Notes: generated by a model from the sequence alone, not told the origin. 64,000 nucleotides of DNA from Streptomyces sp. NBC_00691 (GCF_036226665.1 NZ_CP109007.1:3698501-3762500), one strand, 5' to 3'. Shown: positions 8,783 to 17,032, counted from the stretch's first letter. Made by a program: numbers and translations.

Positions 8783-8925
8783 CCGTCCCTCCCCCCGGGT
8801 CGTCGATCTTCCGAACGCATGTCTGACGACCCTAACCCCCGGCACCGACAATCCCCGAGACCCGCCACAATGCGGCAACACGCCCTTCACACACCCCCGG
8901 CATCCAGGGGCCAGAATGGGGAACC
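8783..8925. promoter_or_regulatory. Divergent promoter region of the osmoprotectant transporter
   Basis: These 143 bases separate the permease operon (minus) from the ATPase gene (plus), so both promoters must lie here. The stretch is less GC-rich than its flanks in parts. CAGAAT at 8912-8917 lies eight bases before the ATPase ATG and could be a -10 box for a very short leader. I found no convincing palindromic operator. Confidence 0.4.
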
Positions 8926-10014
8926 ATGATCCGGTTCGAGCACGTGACCAAGCGGTACCCGGACGGCACCACCGCCGTCGACGACCTCTCGTTCGAGGTG
9001 GCGGAGGGCGAACTCGTCACCCTGGTCGGGCCGTCCGGCTGCGGCAAGACGACCACGATGATGATGGTGAACCGGCTCGTCGAGCCGACCTCAGGCCGTG
9101 TCCTCGTCGACGGCGAGGACATCGCCGGCGTCGACCCCGTCGCCCTGCGCCGCAAGATCGGCTACGTCATCCAGCAGGTCGGGCTCTTCCCCCACCGCAC
9201 GGTCCTCGACAACACCGCGACCGTGCCCGCGCTCCTCGGCTGGAAGAAGGCGGCCGCACGCGCGCGTGCGGCCGAACTCCTCGACCTCGTCGGCCTCGAC
9301 CCGGCCGTCTACGGCTCCCGCTACCCCGCGCAGCTCTCCGGCGGTCAGCGTCAGCGCGTCGGGGTGGCCCGCGCGCTCGCCGCGGATCCGCCGGTCCTCC
9401 TCATGGACGAGCCGTTCGGCGCGGTCGACCCGGTGGTCCGCGAGCGCCTCCAGAACGAGTTCCTCGCGCTCCAGGCCACCGTCCGCAAGACGGTCCTCCT
9501 CGTCACCCACGACATCGAGGAGGCCGTCCGCATGGGCGACCGCATGGCGGTCTACGGGCAGGGCCGCATCGAGCAGTTCGACGCGCCCGCGACCGTCCTC
9601 GGCGCCCCCGCCACCCCGTACGTGGCGGACTTCGTCGGCAGCGACCGGGGCCTGAAGCGGCTCGCGGTCACGCCCGTCACGGAGGCCGACCTGGAGCCCG
9701 TACCAACGGACGAGGCCGTACCGACGGACGGGGCCGCCCCGGCGGAAGGGTCCGCGGCGACGGACAGGTCCGGGGCGACGGAGGGTCTTGTGGCGACGGA
9801 GGGCGGGCCGACGAACGCGCCGGGGAGCCGGGACGGCGCCCCCGACCCCGTCCCGCTCGGGACCTCGCTCAAGGACGCCCTCGCCGTGCTCCTCCAGCAC
9901 GACACGGGCCGGCTCACGGTCACCGGCGCCGACGGCCGGCCGCTCGGCGTCCTCACCCCGGAGGGCGTCCACCGCGCCCTGCGCCGGGCGTCCGCCTCGG
10001 CCCCGGCCTCCTGA
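8926..10014 (+). CDS. Osmoprotectant ABC transporter ATP-binding protein (OpuCA/ProV-like)
   Basis: The 362-residue ATPase energises the importer. Walker A is GPSGCGKT at residues 35-42, the signature is LSGGQRQRVGVARALA near 137, and Walker B is PVLLMDEPFGAVDP followed by the switch histidine in LLVTHDIEEAV. After the ATPase domain comes a linker of roughly 60 residues rich in repeated T-D-G/E-A words. The C-terminus holds a single CBS-like half motif, LTVTGADGRPLGVLTPEGVHRAL. In OpuCA-type proteins CBS domains sense ionic strength; here only one copy is recognisable, so gating may be altered. The gene is divergent from the permease/binding-protein operon. Confidence 0.93.
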   Translation: MIRFEHVTKRYPDGTTAVDDLSFEVAEGELVTLVGPSGCGKTTTMMMVNRLVEPTSGRVLVDGEDIAGVDPVALRRKIGYVIQQVGLFPHRTVLDNTATVPALLGWKKAAARARAAELLDLVGLDPAVYGSRYPAQLSGGQRQRVGVARALAADPPVLLMDEPFGAVDPVVRERLQNEFLALQATVRKTVLLVTHDIEEAVRMGDRMAVYGQGRIEQFDAPATVLGAPATPYVADFVGSDRGLKRLAVTPVTEADLEPVPTDEAVPTDGAAPAEGSAATDRSGATEGLVATEGGPTNAPGSRDGAPDPVPLGTSLKDALAVLLQHDTGRLTVTGADGRPLGVLTPEGVHRALRRASASAPAS

Positions 10015-10021
10015 GCGGGGC

Positions 10022-11134
10022 TCAGGTCGCGCTGAGCTTGCCGCTCATCCAGACCAGCCCCGGCGGGATCTCGCGGTTCCACGTGTTGAAGTTGTGGCCG
10101 CCGCTCTCCAGCGTGATCGACGAGACCTTCGCCGGGCTCTTCACCTTCTTGATGAAGTCGAGCGTGCCCCGCCGGTTGCCCTCGCCCCGCTTCGACGTCG
10201 TCACCAGGAACGACGACGCCCCCTGCGGCCGGTGGTCCAGGCTCCACAGCAGGTCGCCCCGCTTGCGCAGGCCGTCGTCCCCGTGGAAGAGGTCGCCGGT
10301 CGTCACGTCCTCCGCCGCCCGGTAGTACGCGGAGAAACCCGCCCCGGCGGCGAAGCGGTCGGGGTGGTGCAGGGCGATCTTCAGGGCGCAGTACCCGCCG
10401 GTGGAGTTCCCCATGAACCCCCAGTTGCGGGGCTTCGTGCCCACCCGGTACGCCTCCGAGACCGCCTTCGGCACGTCCTCCGCGAAGAAGGTCTCCGTCT
10501 TCGGGCCGCCCGGAACGTCCACGCACTCGGTGTCCCGCGGCGGCGCCACCGTCGGGCGGAGCATCACCAGGATCATCGGCTGCATCCGGCCCTCCTTCGC
10601 CTGGAGGTAGGCCGTCTTCGGGTACTTCAGCCCTTTGATCAGGTTCTCCGCCGTGCCCGGGTACCCCGTCAGCACCACAGAGGCGGGGAAGGTGCGCTTC
10701 GCGTACTTCGCCTGGAAGTACTCCGGCGGCAGGTACACGTAGGCCGGGGAGACGATCCCGGACCGCTCCCCCGCCACGACGACCTTCTGTATCTGGCCGG
10801 CGACCGCCGGACGGCCGCCGCCGGGCACGTCGAGCCCCTGCGTCCCCACCACCTTGAGGTCCTTCGAACCGGCCGCGTGGTCGACGACCACCCCCATGTC
10901 CTGCTCCTGCCCGAACAGGTCGGCCCACGAGCCGTAGAAGAGGAAGGAACGGTTCGCCGCCAGACCCACGGCGGCGAAGAGAGCCACCTGCGTCACCAGC
11001 AGCAGCCCGATCCGCCCCACCACCGCCCGCCAGCCGCGACGCGCGAGCCGCGGCCAGAGCCAGACCGTGGCGAGGAACAGCGCCACGGCCAGCACGACCG
11101 CCACCACGAGAACTTTGTTGCTGGTGAGACCCAT
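10022..11134 (-). CDS. Membrane-anchored alpha/beta-hydrolase esterase (Ag85/esterase D-like fold)
   Basis: The 370-residue protein begins MGLTSNKVLVVAVVLAVALF, one membrane span, with a second hydrophobic stretch at about residues 38-60 (IGLLLVTQVALFAAVGLAAN). The rest is an extracellular esterase of the S-formylglutathione hydrolase/antigen 85 fold. The nucleophile elbow is GFMGNSTGGYCAL (G-x-S-x-G), and a likely catalytic His lies in LESGGHNFNTW. The ATG at 11134 is chosen because the membrane anchor starts there. It is divergent from the aminoacyl-lipid synthase at 11300 (165-base gap), and its tail runs up to the ATPase gene. Given that neighbour, hydrolysis of aminoacylated lipids is a reasonable guess. 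Mycolyl transfer is unlikely because Streptomyces lacks mycolic acids. Confidence 0.75.
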   Translation of the reverse strand: MGLTSNKVLVVAVVLAVALFLATVWLWPRLARRGWRAVVGRIGLLLVTQVALFAAVGLAANRSFLFYGSWADLFGQEQDMGVVVDHAAGSKDLKVVGTQGLDVPGGGRPAVAGQIQKVVVAGERSGIVSPAYVYLPPEYFQAKYAKRTFPASVVLTGYPGTAENLIKGLKYPKTAYLQAKEGRMQPMILVMLRPTVAPPRDTECVDVPGGPKTETFFAEDVPKAVSEAYRVGTKPRNWGFMGNSTGGYCALKIALHHPDRFAAGAGFSAYYRAAEDVTTGDLFHGDDGLRKRGDLLWSLDHRPQGASSFLVTTSKRGEGNRRGTLDFIKKVKSPAKVSSITLESGGHNFNTWNREIPPGLVWMSGKLSAT

Positions 11135-11299
11135 GGGACGACCGAGCCTTCTTTCCGAGAATTTCCTGTGAACCGATGAACCCGACCCCGTACGGCTCCG
11201 TCCTAGAAGGAGCACCAACCGGAACGGCCCGCCGAACGCGCCGCAGGGCCCGACCGGAGTCAAGGACCCTTCGCAGGACCACGGGAAGCACGGGAAGCC

Positions 11300-13144
11300 A
11301 TGTCTGTCACAGTAGATGGGGACAAATCAGGATTGGTTCCGGTTCGAGTACGCCGGATTCTCCGCGGCCCCAGCCCCGAGAAGGTCCCGTCGCTCGTCGG
11401 CACCGCCTGCACCCTGATCGGCCTCATCGACATCGCCGCCGGCGTCTTCCCCCGCTTCCGCGCCAGCCGGATGCACGCCGTGGCGGAGGTCCTCCCCGGC
11501 ACCCTCGGCCCGCTCTCCGCCGCCCTCTCCCTCAGCGCCGGCGTCCTCCTGCTCCTCCTCGCCCACGGCCTCAAGCGCCACAAGCGCCGCGCCTGGCGCG
11601 CCGCCGTCGTCCTCCTCCCCGTCGGCGCGGTCGCCCAGTTCGTCTGGCGCCACTCCGTCCTCGGCGCCCTCCTCTCCCTCGTCCTCCTCACCCTCCTGCT
11701 CCGCCACCGCGGCGAGTTCGCCGCCCTGCCCGACCCGCGCAGCCGCTGGCGCGCACTCGCCAACTTCGTCGTCATGGGCGCCGGATCCATCGCCCTCGGC
11801 CTCGTCATCGTCAGCGCCCACCCGCGCCGGGTCATCGGCAGCCCCAGCCTCGCCGACCGCCTCGAACACGTCCTGTACGGACTCTTCGGCGTCGAAGGCC
11901 CCGTCGGCTACAGCAACGGCGTCGACTGGACCGTCGGCTACTCCCTCGGCGCCCTCGGCATGCTCACCGCGCTCACCACCATCTACCTCGCCTTCCGCCC
12001 CGAGCACCCCGCCGCCCGCCTCACCGACGAGGACGAGGTCCGGCTGCGCGCCCTCCTCGACCAGCACGGCGGCCGCGACTCCCTCGGCCACTTCGCCCTC
12101 CGGAGCGACAAGGGCGTCGTCTTCTCCCCCAGCGGAAAGGCTGCCGTCTGCTACCGCGTCGTCTCCGGCGTCATGCTCGCCAGCGGCGACCCCATCGGCG
12201 ACGTCGAGGCCTGGCCCGGCGCCATCGAACGCTTCATGGACGAGGCCAAGGCCCACTCCTGGACCCCCGCCGTCATGGGCTGCTCCGAGACCGGCGGCCA
12301 GGTCTGGACCCGCGAGACCGGCCTCGACGCCCTCGAACTCGGCGACGAGGCGGTCGTCGACGTCGCGGATTTCTCCCTCTCCGGACGGGCCATGCGCAAC
12401 GTCCGCCAGATGGTCAAGCGCATCGAGCGCAACGGTTACACCACGCAGGTCCGCCGCGTACGTGACCTCGACGACGCCGAACTCGCCCACGTCCGCCGCG
12501 CCGCCGCCGACTGGCGCGGCACCGACACCGAACGCGGCTTCTCCATGGCCCTCGGCCGCATCGGCGCCCCGGGCGACGGCGACGCCGTGATAGCGACCGC
12601 CCACAAGACCGACGCGGACGACGTCCACGACTCCGCCTACGGCGACCTCAAGGCGATCATCCACTTCGTCCCGTGGGGCCGGGACGGCATGTCCCTCGAA
12701 CTCATGCGCCGCGACCGCTCCGCCGACCCCGGCATGAACGAGCTCCTCATCGTCGCCGCCCTCCAGGCCTCCCCCGGCCTCGGCATCGCGCGCGTGTCCC
12801 TCAACTTCGCCATGTTCCGCTCGGCCCTCGCCCGCGGCGAGAAGATCGGCGCCGGACCCGTCCTGCGCGTCTGGCGCGGACTCCTCGTCTTCCTCTCCCG
12901 CTGGTTCCAGATCGAGTCGCTGTACAAGTTCAACGCCAAGTTCCGCCCCCGCTGGGAACCCCGCTTCGTCGTCTACCGCAAGAGCCGCGACCTCCCCCGC
13001 ATCGGCTTCGCCGCCATGCAGGCCGAGGGCTTCGTGAACCTCGCGCTGCCCCGCCCCTTCACCCGCAGGCGCCCCGCCCCCGCCCCGCGCCCCTGCGCCC
13101 ACATCGTCGCCGCCCCCGCGGACCGCGAGGTCCGAGCCGCCTGA
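11300..13144 (+). CDS. MprF/LysX-like aminoacyl-lipid synthase (DUF2156 family)
   Basis: The 614-residue protein has an N-terminal membrane part with about six spans (residues about 30-250), then a C-terminal DUF2156 domain with the GNAT-like fold that transfers an amino acid from aminoacyl-tRNA to phosphatidylglycerol or another lipid. Typical stretches are GDPIGDVEAW, NVRQMVKRIERNGY, GMSLELMRRD, GMNELLIVAAL and SLYKFNAKFRPRWEPRFVVY. The domain order and length resemble the membrane-synthase part of actinobacterial LysX without the fused lysyl-tRNA synthetase. Adding a basic residue to lipids lowers the negative surface charge and raises tolerance of cationic peptides. It lies 28 bases upstream of folP. 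The amino acid used (Lys, Ala or other) cannot be told by eye. Confidence 0.85.
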   Translation: MSVTVDGDKSGLVPVRVRRILRGPSPEKVPSLVGTACTLIGLIDIAAGVFPRFRASRMHAVAEVLPGTLGPLSAALSLSAGVLLLLLAHGLKRHKRRAWRAAVVLLPVGAVAQFVWRHSVLGALLSLVLLTLLLRHRGEFAALPDPRSRWRALANFVVMGAGSIALGLVIVSAHPRRVIGSPSLADRLEHVLYGLFGVEGPVGYSNGVDWTVGYSLGALGMLTALTTIYLAFRPEHPAARLTDEDEVRLRALLDQHGGRDSLGHFALRSDKGVVFSPSGKAAVCYRVVSGVMLASGDPIGDVEAWPGAIERFMDEAKAHSWTPAVMGCSETGGQVWTRETGLDALELGDEAVVDVADFSLSGRAMRNVRQMVKRIERNGYTTQVRRVRDLDDAELAHVRRAAADWRGTDTERGFSMALGRIGAPGDGDAVIATAHKTDADDVHDSAYGDLKAIIHFVPWGRDGMSLELMRRDRSADPGMNELLIVAALQASPGLGIARVSLNFAMFRSALARGEKIGAGPVLRVWRGLLVFLSRWFQIESLYKFNAKFRPRWEPRFVVYRKSRDLPRIGFAAMQAEGFVNLALPRPFTRRRPAPAPRPCAHIVAAPADREVRAA

Positions 13145-13172
13145 TGCCCCGCCCGGGCCCTACGCTGGACAC

Positions 13173-14033
13173 ATGAGTACGACGATCGACCGGGGTACGG
13201 CCCGGGGCCTGCCGGAGTGGGACCGCTGCGCGGTCATGGGCGTGGTCAACGTGACCCCCGACTCCTTCTCCGACGGCGGCCGCTGGTTCGACACCACGAC
13301 GGCCGTCAAACACGGCCTCGACCTCGTCGCCGAGGGCGCCGACCTCATCGACGTCGGCGGCGAGTCCACCCGGCCCGGCGCCAGCCGCGTCGACGAGGAC
13401 GAGGAACTCCGCCGGGTGATCCCCGTCGTCCGCGGCCTCGCCGCCGAAGGCGTCACCGTCTCCGTCGACACCATGCGCGCCCGCGTCGCCGCCCGCGCCG
13501 TCGAAGCCGGCGCCCTGCTCGTCAACGACGTCAGCGGCGGCCTCGCCGACCCCGGCATGATCCCCGCCGTCGCCGCCGCCGAGGTCCCCTTCGTCGTCAT
13601 GCACTGGCGCGGATTCAGCCAGGACATGAACAGCCTCGCCGTGTACGACGACGTCGTCACCGAGGTCGTCGGCGAACTCCGCACCCGCCTGGAGGCCGTC
13701 GTCGACGGCGGAGTCGACCCCGAGCGCATCGTCGTCGACCCCGGCCTCGGCTTCGCCAAGCTCGCCCCCCACGACCTCGCGCTCGTCGCCCACCTCCCCG
13801 CGCTCCGCGCCCTCGGCCGCCCCCTCCTCGTCGCCGCCTCCCGCAAGCGGTTCCTCGGCCACGTCCTCACCCGCGAGGGAGCCGCACCGCCCCCGGCGCG
13901 GGAACGCGACGCGGCCACCGCCGCCGTCTCCGCCCTCGCCGCCCACGCGGGCGCGTGGGCCGTCCGCGTCCACGAGGTCCGGGCCACCGCCGACGCCGTA
14001 CGGGTCGCCCGCGCCGTCGAGGGAGCCGCGTGA
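13173..14033 (+). CDS. folP: Dihydropteroate synthase
   Basis: The 286-residue enzyme joins p-aminobenzoate to dihydropterin pyrophosphate in folate synthesis and is the sulfonamide target. The first DHPS signature is MGVVNVTPDSFSDGG (residues 22-36) and the second is DLIDVGGESTRPGA. VNDVSGG and the basic SRKRFLGHVL stretch complete the pterin/pABA site. No good ribosome site precedes the ATG at 13173; instead TACGCT stands six bases before it, the spacing expected of a -10 box for a leaderless message. The stop overlaps the GTG of the NTF2-like gene at 14030. Confidence 0.97.
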   Translation: MSTTIDRGTARGLPEWDRCAVMGVVNVTPDSFSDGGRWFDTTTAVKHGLDLVAEGADLIDVGGESTRPGASRVDEDEELRRVIPVVRGLAAEGVTVSVDTMRARVAARAVEAGALLVNDVSGGLADPGMIPAVAAAEVPFVVMHWRGFSQDMNSLAVYDDVVTEVVGELRTRLEAVVDGGVDPERIVVDPGLGFAKLAPHDLALVAHLPALRALGRPLLVAASRKRFLGHVLTREGAAPPPARERDAATAAVSALAAHAGAWAVRVHEVRATADAVRVARAVEGAA

Positions 14034-14497
14034 GCCACAGCGCCGACGAGGCGGCCGTCGAAGCCGCCAACACCGCCTTCTACGAGGCGATGGAGACCGG
14101 CGACTTCGAAGGCGTCTCCGCCCTCTGGCTCGACGACGGAGCCACCCCCATCACCTGCGTCCACCCCGGCTGGCCCGTCCTCACCGGCCGCGGCGAGGTC
14201 CTCCGCTCGTACGCGCTGATCATGGCGAACACCGAGTACATCCAGTTCTTCCTCACCGACCTCAAGATCTCCCTCGCCGACGGGACCGCCGTGGTCACCT
14301 GCACCGAGAACATCCTCAGCGGCGGCCCCGCCGAGGACGGCGCCGAACTGGGCCCCCTCGTCGGGCAGCTCGTCGTGGCCACCAATGTGTTCCGCCACAC
14401 ACCCGACGGCTGGCGCATCTGGTCCCACCACGCCTCCCCCGTCCTCACGGACACCGAGGAATCAGCGGACGAGGAGCCCCGAGGCGACACCCCGTGA
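14030..14497 (+). CDS. NTF2/SnoaL-like fold protein coupled to folP
   Basis: The 155-residue protein starts at a GTG that overlaps the folP stop (GTGA). The sequence AANTAFYEAMETGDFEGVSALW, written in part as FYEAMETGDFEGVSALW, then TCVHPGWPVLTGRGEVLRSY and the end DGWRIWSHHASP is the classic cone-shaped SnoaL/NTF2-like pattern of a calcium-dependent kinase II association-like domain. No catalytic residues can be assigned. The tight coupling to folP, with folB and folK next, suggests a role linked to pterin chemistry or regulation, but similar proteins exist widely with no known function. Confidence 0.85.
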   Translation: MSHSADEAAVEAANTAFYEAMETGDFEGVSALWLDDGATPITCVHPGWPVLTGRGEVLRSYALIMANTEYIQFFLTDLKISLADGTAVVTCTENILSGGPAEDGAELGPLVGQLVVATNVFRHTPDGWRIWSHHASPVLTDTEESADEEPRGDTP

Positions 14498-14652
14498 CGC
14501 CTCGGTGACCGCTCCGCCACCGCCCCTCCGGACCCGCCCACGCCCCCCACGGGCATGTTCTGTCGGTCCCCGCAGGTAGATTCGACGCAGGACACCCGGC
14601 CGTCCGCACCCGGCTGCGTGGCCACCGAACTACGACAGCAGGAGTGATTCGC

Positions 14653-15012
14653 GTGGATCGTGTCGCGCTGCGCGGCCTCAAGGCCCGGGGCCATCACGGC
14701 GTCTTCCCCAAGGAGCGCGAGGAGGGCCAGACCTTCATCGTGGACCTGGTCCTCGGCCTGGACACCCGCCCGGCGGCCGCCGACGACGACCTGACGAAGA
14801 CCGTGCACTACGGAATCGTCGCCGAAGAGGTCGTCGACGTCGTCCAGGGCGAACCCGTCGACCTCATCGAAACGCTCGCCGAGCGCATCGCCCAGCAATG
14901 CCTCAGCCACACCGGGGTACAAGAGGTGGAGGTCGTCGTCCACAAGCCGGACGCGCCCATCACCGTGCCGTTCGACGACGTGACCATCACGATCACCCGG
15001 AGCCGACGATGA
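14653..15012 (+). CDS. folB: Dihydroneopterin aldolase
   Basis: The 119-residue enzyme converts dihydroneopterin to hydroxymethyl-dihydropterin. The family pattern is MDRVALRGLKARGHHGVFPK at the start, then VDLVLGLDTRPAAADDDL, TVHYGIVAEEV and VHKPDAPI. GTG at 14653 is preferred over the GTG at 14644, because GCAGGAG lies eight bases before the former and abuts the latter. A 155-base gap precedes it, so it may have its own promoter. Its stop overlaps the folK start (ATGA). Confidence 0.95.
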   Translation: MDRVALRGLKARGHHGVFPKEREEGQTFIVDLVLGLDTRPAAADDDLTKTVHYGIVAEEVVDVVQGEPVDLIETLAERIAQQCLSHTGVQEVEVVVHKPDAPITVPFDDVTITITRSRR

Positions 15013-15608
15013 AGCCGATGCAGAGCGACCCCACCGTCCAGCCCGTACCGGCCTCCGTCGTCGCCACCGTCGACGCCGCCGACACGACGCTGTCCAACCC
15101 CCGCTGGGCCGTCGTGGCCCTCGGCGCCAACCTCGGCAACCGCCTGGAGACCCTCCAGGGGGCCGTCGACGCCCTCGCCGACACCCCGGGCCTCCGGGTC
15201 AAGGCCGTCTCCCCCGTGTACGAGACGGAGCCCTGGGGCGTCGACCCCGACACCCAGCCCTCGTACTTCAACGCCGTCGCGCTCGTGAAGACGACCCTGC
15301 CGCCCTCCTCCCTCCTGGAGCGGGCCCACGCCGTCGAGGAGGCCTTCCACCGCGTCCGCGAGGAGCGCTGGGGTGCCCGCACCATCGACGTCGACATCGT
15401 GGCCTACGCGGACGTGATCTCCGAGGACCCCGTCCTCACCCTCCCGCACCCCCGCGCCCACCAGCGCGCCTTCGTCCTCGCCCCCTGGCACGACGTGGAC
15501 CCCGAGGCCCAGCTCCCCGGCCACGGCACCGTCGCCACGCTCCTCGCCACCGTCGGCGACGCGGGCATCGCCCGCCGCGCCGACCTGGAACTCCGTCTGC
15601 CCGAGTAG
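15009..15608 (+). CDS. folK: 2-amino-4-hydroxy-6-hydroxymethyldihydropteridine pyrophosphokinase
   Basis: The 199-residue enzyme transfers pyrophosphate from ATP to hydroxymethyl-dihydropterin, making the substrate of FolP. The core starts at about residue 34 with VVALGANLGNRLETLQGAV. The HPPK signature reads RWGARTIDVDIVAYAD, with the two magnesium-binding aspartates, followed by LPHPRAHQRAFVLAPW. An N-terminal extension of about 30 residues is not part of the usual fold. The ATG at 15009 overlaps the folB stop. Confidence 0.96.
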   Translation: MKPMQSDPTVQPVPASVVATVDAADTTLSNPRWAVVALGANLGNRLETLQGAVDALADTPGLRVKAVSPVYETEPWGVDPDTQPSYFNAVALVKTTLPPSSLLERAHAVEEAFHRVREERWGARTIDVDIVAYADVISEDPVLTLPHPRAHQRAFVLAPWHDVDPEAQLPGHGTVATLLATVGDAGIARRADLELRLPE

Positions 15609-15670
15609 TCGTTACGCTTCGTGGCAGACCCACAGCGGGCCACGACCGACGACCAGGAGAAGGACACCCG

Positions 15671-16156
15671 GTGAAACAACTGCGGCTGAAGGTGCTCGCC
15701 GGACTGTTCCTCGTGGCCGGCGTTCTCTCCTGGGGCGCCGCGAAGCTCTGGGACGCGGTCGGCACCCTGCCCAGCGTGCCGATCGCCGCGCCCATCGTCC
15801 TCGCCGTGATCGCGGTCGTCCTCACGGCGACCGCCCTGTCGATCCGCGCCCGTCTCAAGGCTCAGCGCGAGCGACGCCCCGGCGCCAAGGGCGTCGAGCC
15901 CCTGATGGCGGCCCGCGCGGTGGTCTTCGGCCAGGCGAGCGCCCTGGTGGCCGCCCTGGTCGCCGGCATGTACGGCGGCACGGGCGTCTTCCTGCTCGGC
16001 TCCCTCGACGTCCCGGCCCGCCGCGACCAGGCCCTCTACGCGGCCTTCTCGGTGGCGGCGGGCATCGCCGTCATCGCGGCGGCCCTCTTCCTGGAGCGCG
16101 TCTGCAGGCTCCCGGAGGACGACGACGAGAACGGCCCGGGCAAGGCCCGGGTCTGA
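15671..16156 (+). CDS. DUF3180-family membrane protein
   Basis: The 161-residue protein has four predicted membrane spans: LKVLAGLFLVAGVLSWGAA, IAAPIVLAVIAVVLTATAL, a segment around ALVAALVAGMYGGTGVFLLG, and AAFSVAAGIAVIAAALFLE. A basic loop, LKAQRERRPGAKGVEPL, joins spans two and three. This family is regularly found directly after folK in actinobacteria, but its function is not known. It begins with GTG at 15671 after a purine-rich GGAGAAGGA stretch, 62 bases from the folK stop. It is convergent with the SUKH-like gene (13-base gap). Confidence 0.85.
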   Translation: MKQLRLKVLAGLFLVAGVLSWGAAKLWDAVGTLPSVPIAAPIVLAVIAVVLTATALSIRARLKAQRERRPGAKGVEPLMAARAVVFGQASALVAALVAGMYGGTGVFLLGSLDVPARRDQALYAAFSVAAGIAVIAAALFLERVCRLPEDDDENGPGKARV

Positions 16157-16169
16157 GAGCCCCGCCGAC

Positions 16170-16700
16170 TCAGCGGCAGAGCGCCTCGATGTCGTCGGAG
16201 AAGCTCGCGAACTCGGCCCGGGCCTCCTCGACGATCTCCCGAGCACCCCGGCGCGGCGTCGTCGCGAACCGCCCGGCCAGCTCGGCCAGGTCCGCATCCG
16301 GGCGCGCTTCCCGCTCCACGTACAGAGCGGCCTCCATCGGCCCGAAGCCGTCGGCGAGCACCCACAGGAAGTCGGACAGGTTCCCGGCGACGACACCGCG
16401 CTCGCCCTCCGACCCCATGAACACCACGGGCTGCTCGACAAGCGGCTGCCCGGGCCGCACACACCAGATCGCCGCGAGACCGCCGGTCCCGTCCTGCCCG
16501 AAGACGCGGTAGTCACCGCCGTCGAGCGCGTGGTTGCCGGTCCAGTGCCGGAGCCAGTCGGTGGTCTCCTCGGCGGAGTCGAAGACGCCGTACGGCTCGA
16601 AGTCGACGCCCTCGCCCTCGTCGCCGTAGTCGAACTCGACCCGGGCGACGGCGGCCAACGCGTCAGGAAAGCGGCGGTCGCCGCCGAACGTCTCGATCAT
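16170..16700 (-). CDS. SUKH/SMI1-KNR4-like protein (possible immunity protein)
   Basis: The 176-residue acidic protein carries the pattern of the SMI1/KNR4 (SUKH) superfamily. DGTGGLAAIW and PVVFMGSEGERGVVAGNLSDFLWVLADG, seen in parts as PVVFMGSEGERGVVAG and LSDFLWVLADG, match the conserved glycine, acidic and tryptophan positions. Members act as immunity proteins against polymorphic toxins or as protein-binding modules. It lies nine bases downstream of the Hint-like fragment (16710-16961) on the same strand. No complete toxin gene is present, so this may be an orphan immunity gene or a housekeeping family member. Confidence 0.65.
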   Translation of the reverse strand: MIETFGGDRRFPDALAAVARVEFDYGDEGEGVDFEPYGVFDSAEETTDWLRHWTGNHALDGGDYRVFGQDGTGGLAAIWCVRPGQPLVEQPVVFMGSEGERGVVAGNLSDFLWVLADGFGPMEAALYVEREARPDADLAELAGRFATTPRRGAREIVEEARAEFASFSDDIEALCR

Positions 16701-16709
16701 GGACGCAGG

Positions 16710-16961
16710 CTAGCCGCCCCCACTGACACCACCAGGCGCCGGCCCAGCGGTCCGAGACGCAAAGCTGTGAGGCCCCTTTGGCCTTCGGAGTGTCACGTCG
16801 ACGGCTGCACGCGCCTTTACCGCCGTCACGTCCACGACCGTCGTCCGCACCGCACGGTCCCCGTCCAGCGTCCACATCGCGCTGCCCGGAGTCACGGTCT
16901 TCGCCTGAACACAGCCGCCCACCAGATTCACCAGCATCTTGCCGGTCAGCCCGTACCCCAT
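16710..16961 (-). pseudogene. Truncated Hint (intein/homing-endonuclease-like) N-terminal fragment
   Basis: The 83-codon frame reads MGYGLTGKMLVNLVGGCVQA, then KTVTPGSAMWTLDGDRAVRT and TVVDVTAVKARAAVDVTL. The Cys followed by a TPGS-x-x-WTL turn and a TTVVDV-x-AVK strand is the start of a Hint domain like those of inteins and free-standing LAGLIDADG endonucleases. The rest of the splicing domain and all endonuclease motifs are missing; the frame ends in unrelated RRPKGPHSFASR and Gly/Pro-rich sequence. I read it as a deletion remnant. It could still be translated. Its neighbours are folE upstream and the SUKH-like gene nine bases downstream. Confidence 0.5.
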
Positions 16962-16968
16962 ACCGATC

Positions 16969-17002
16969 CCCCTTGATCAGCGATCAACTCCACTGATCGG
17001 GG
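16969..17002. terminator. Imperfect inverted repeat downstream of folE
   Basis: CCCCTTGATCAG at 16969-16980 faces CTGATCGGGG at 16993-17002, with GATCAG/CTGATC pairing inside and CCCC/GGGG outside. It lies between the folE stop and the start of the Hint fragment. It could end the folE transcript, or be an operator for the fragment; the two-base bulge makes either call weak. Confidence 0.35.
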
Positions 17003-17032
17003 ACGGTATGGAGCAAGGCGGGCACCTCGCGA

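Noticed and set aside
6379..10014. Osmoprotectant importer as a methionine or nitrate-type ABC system
   Set aside because: Two permeases of the OpuCB/CD type and a ProX-like binding protein fit only the quaternary-amine family.
10022..11134. Esterase as mycolyltransferase (antigen 85)
   Set aside because: The fold resembles it, but Streptomyces makes no mycolic acids and the protein carries a membrane anchor instead of a secretion signal with cleavage site.
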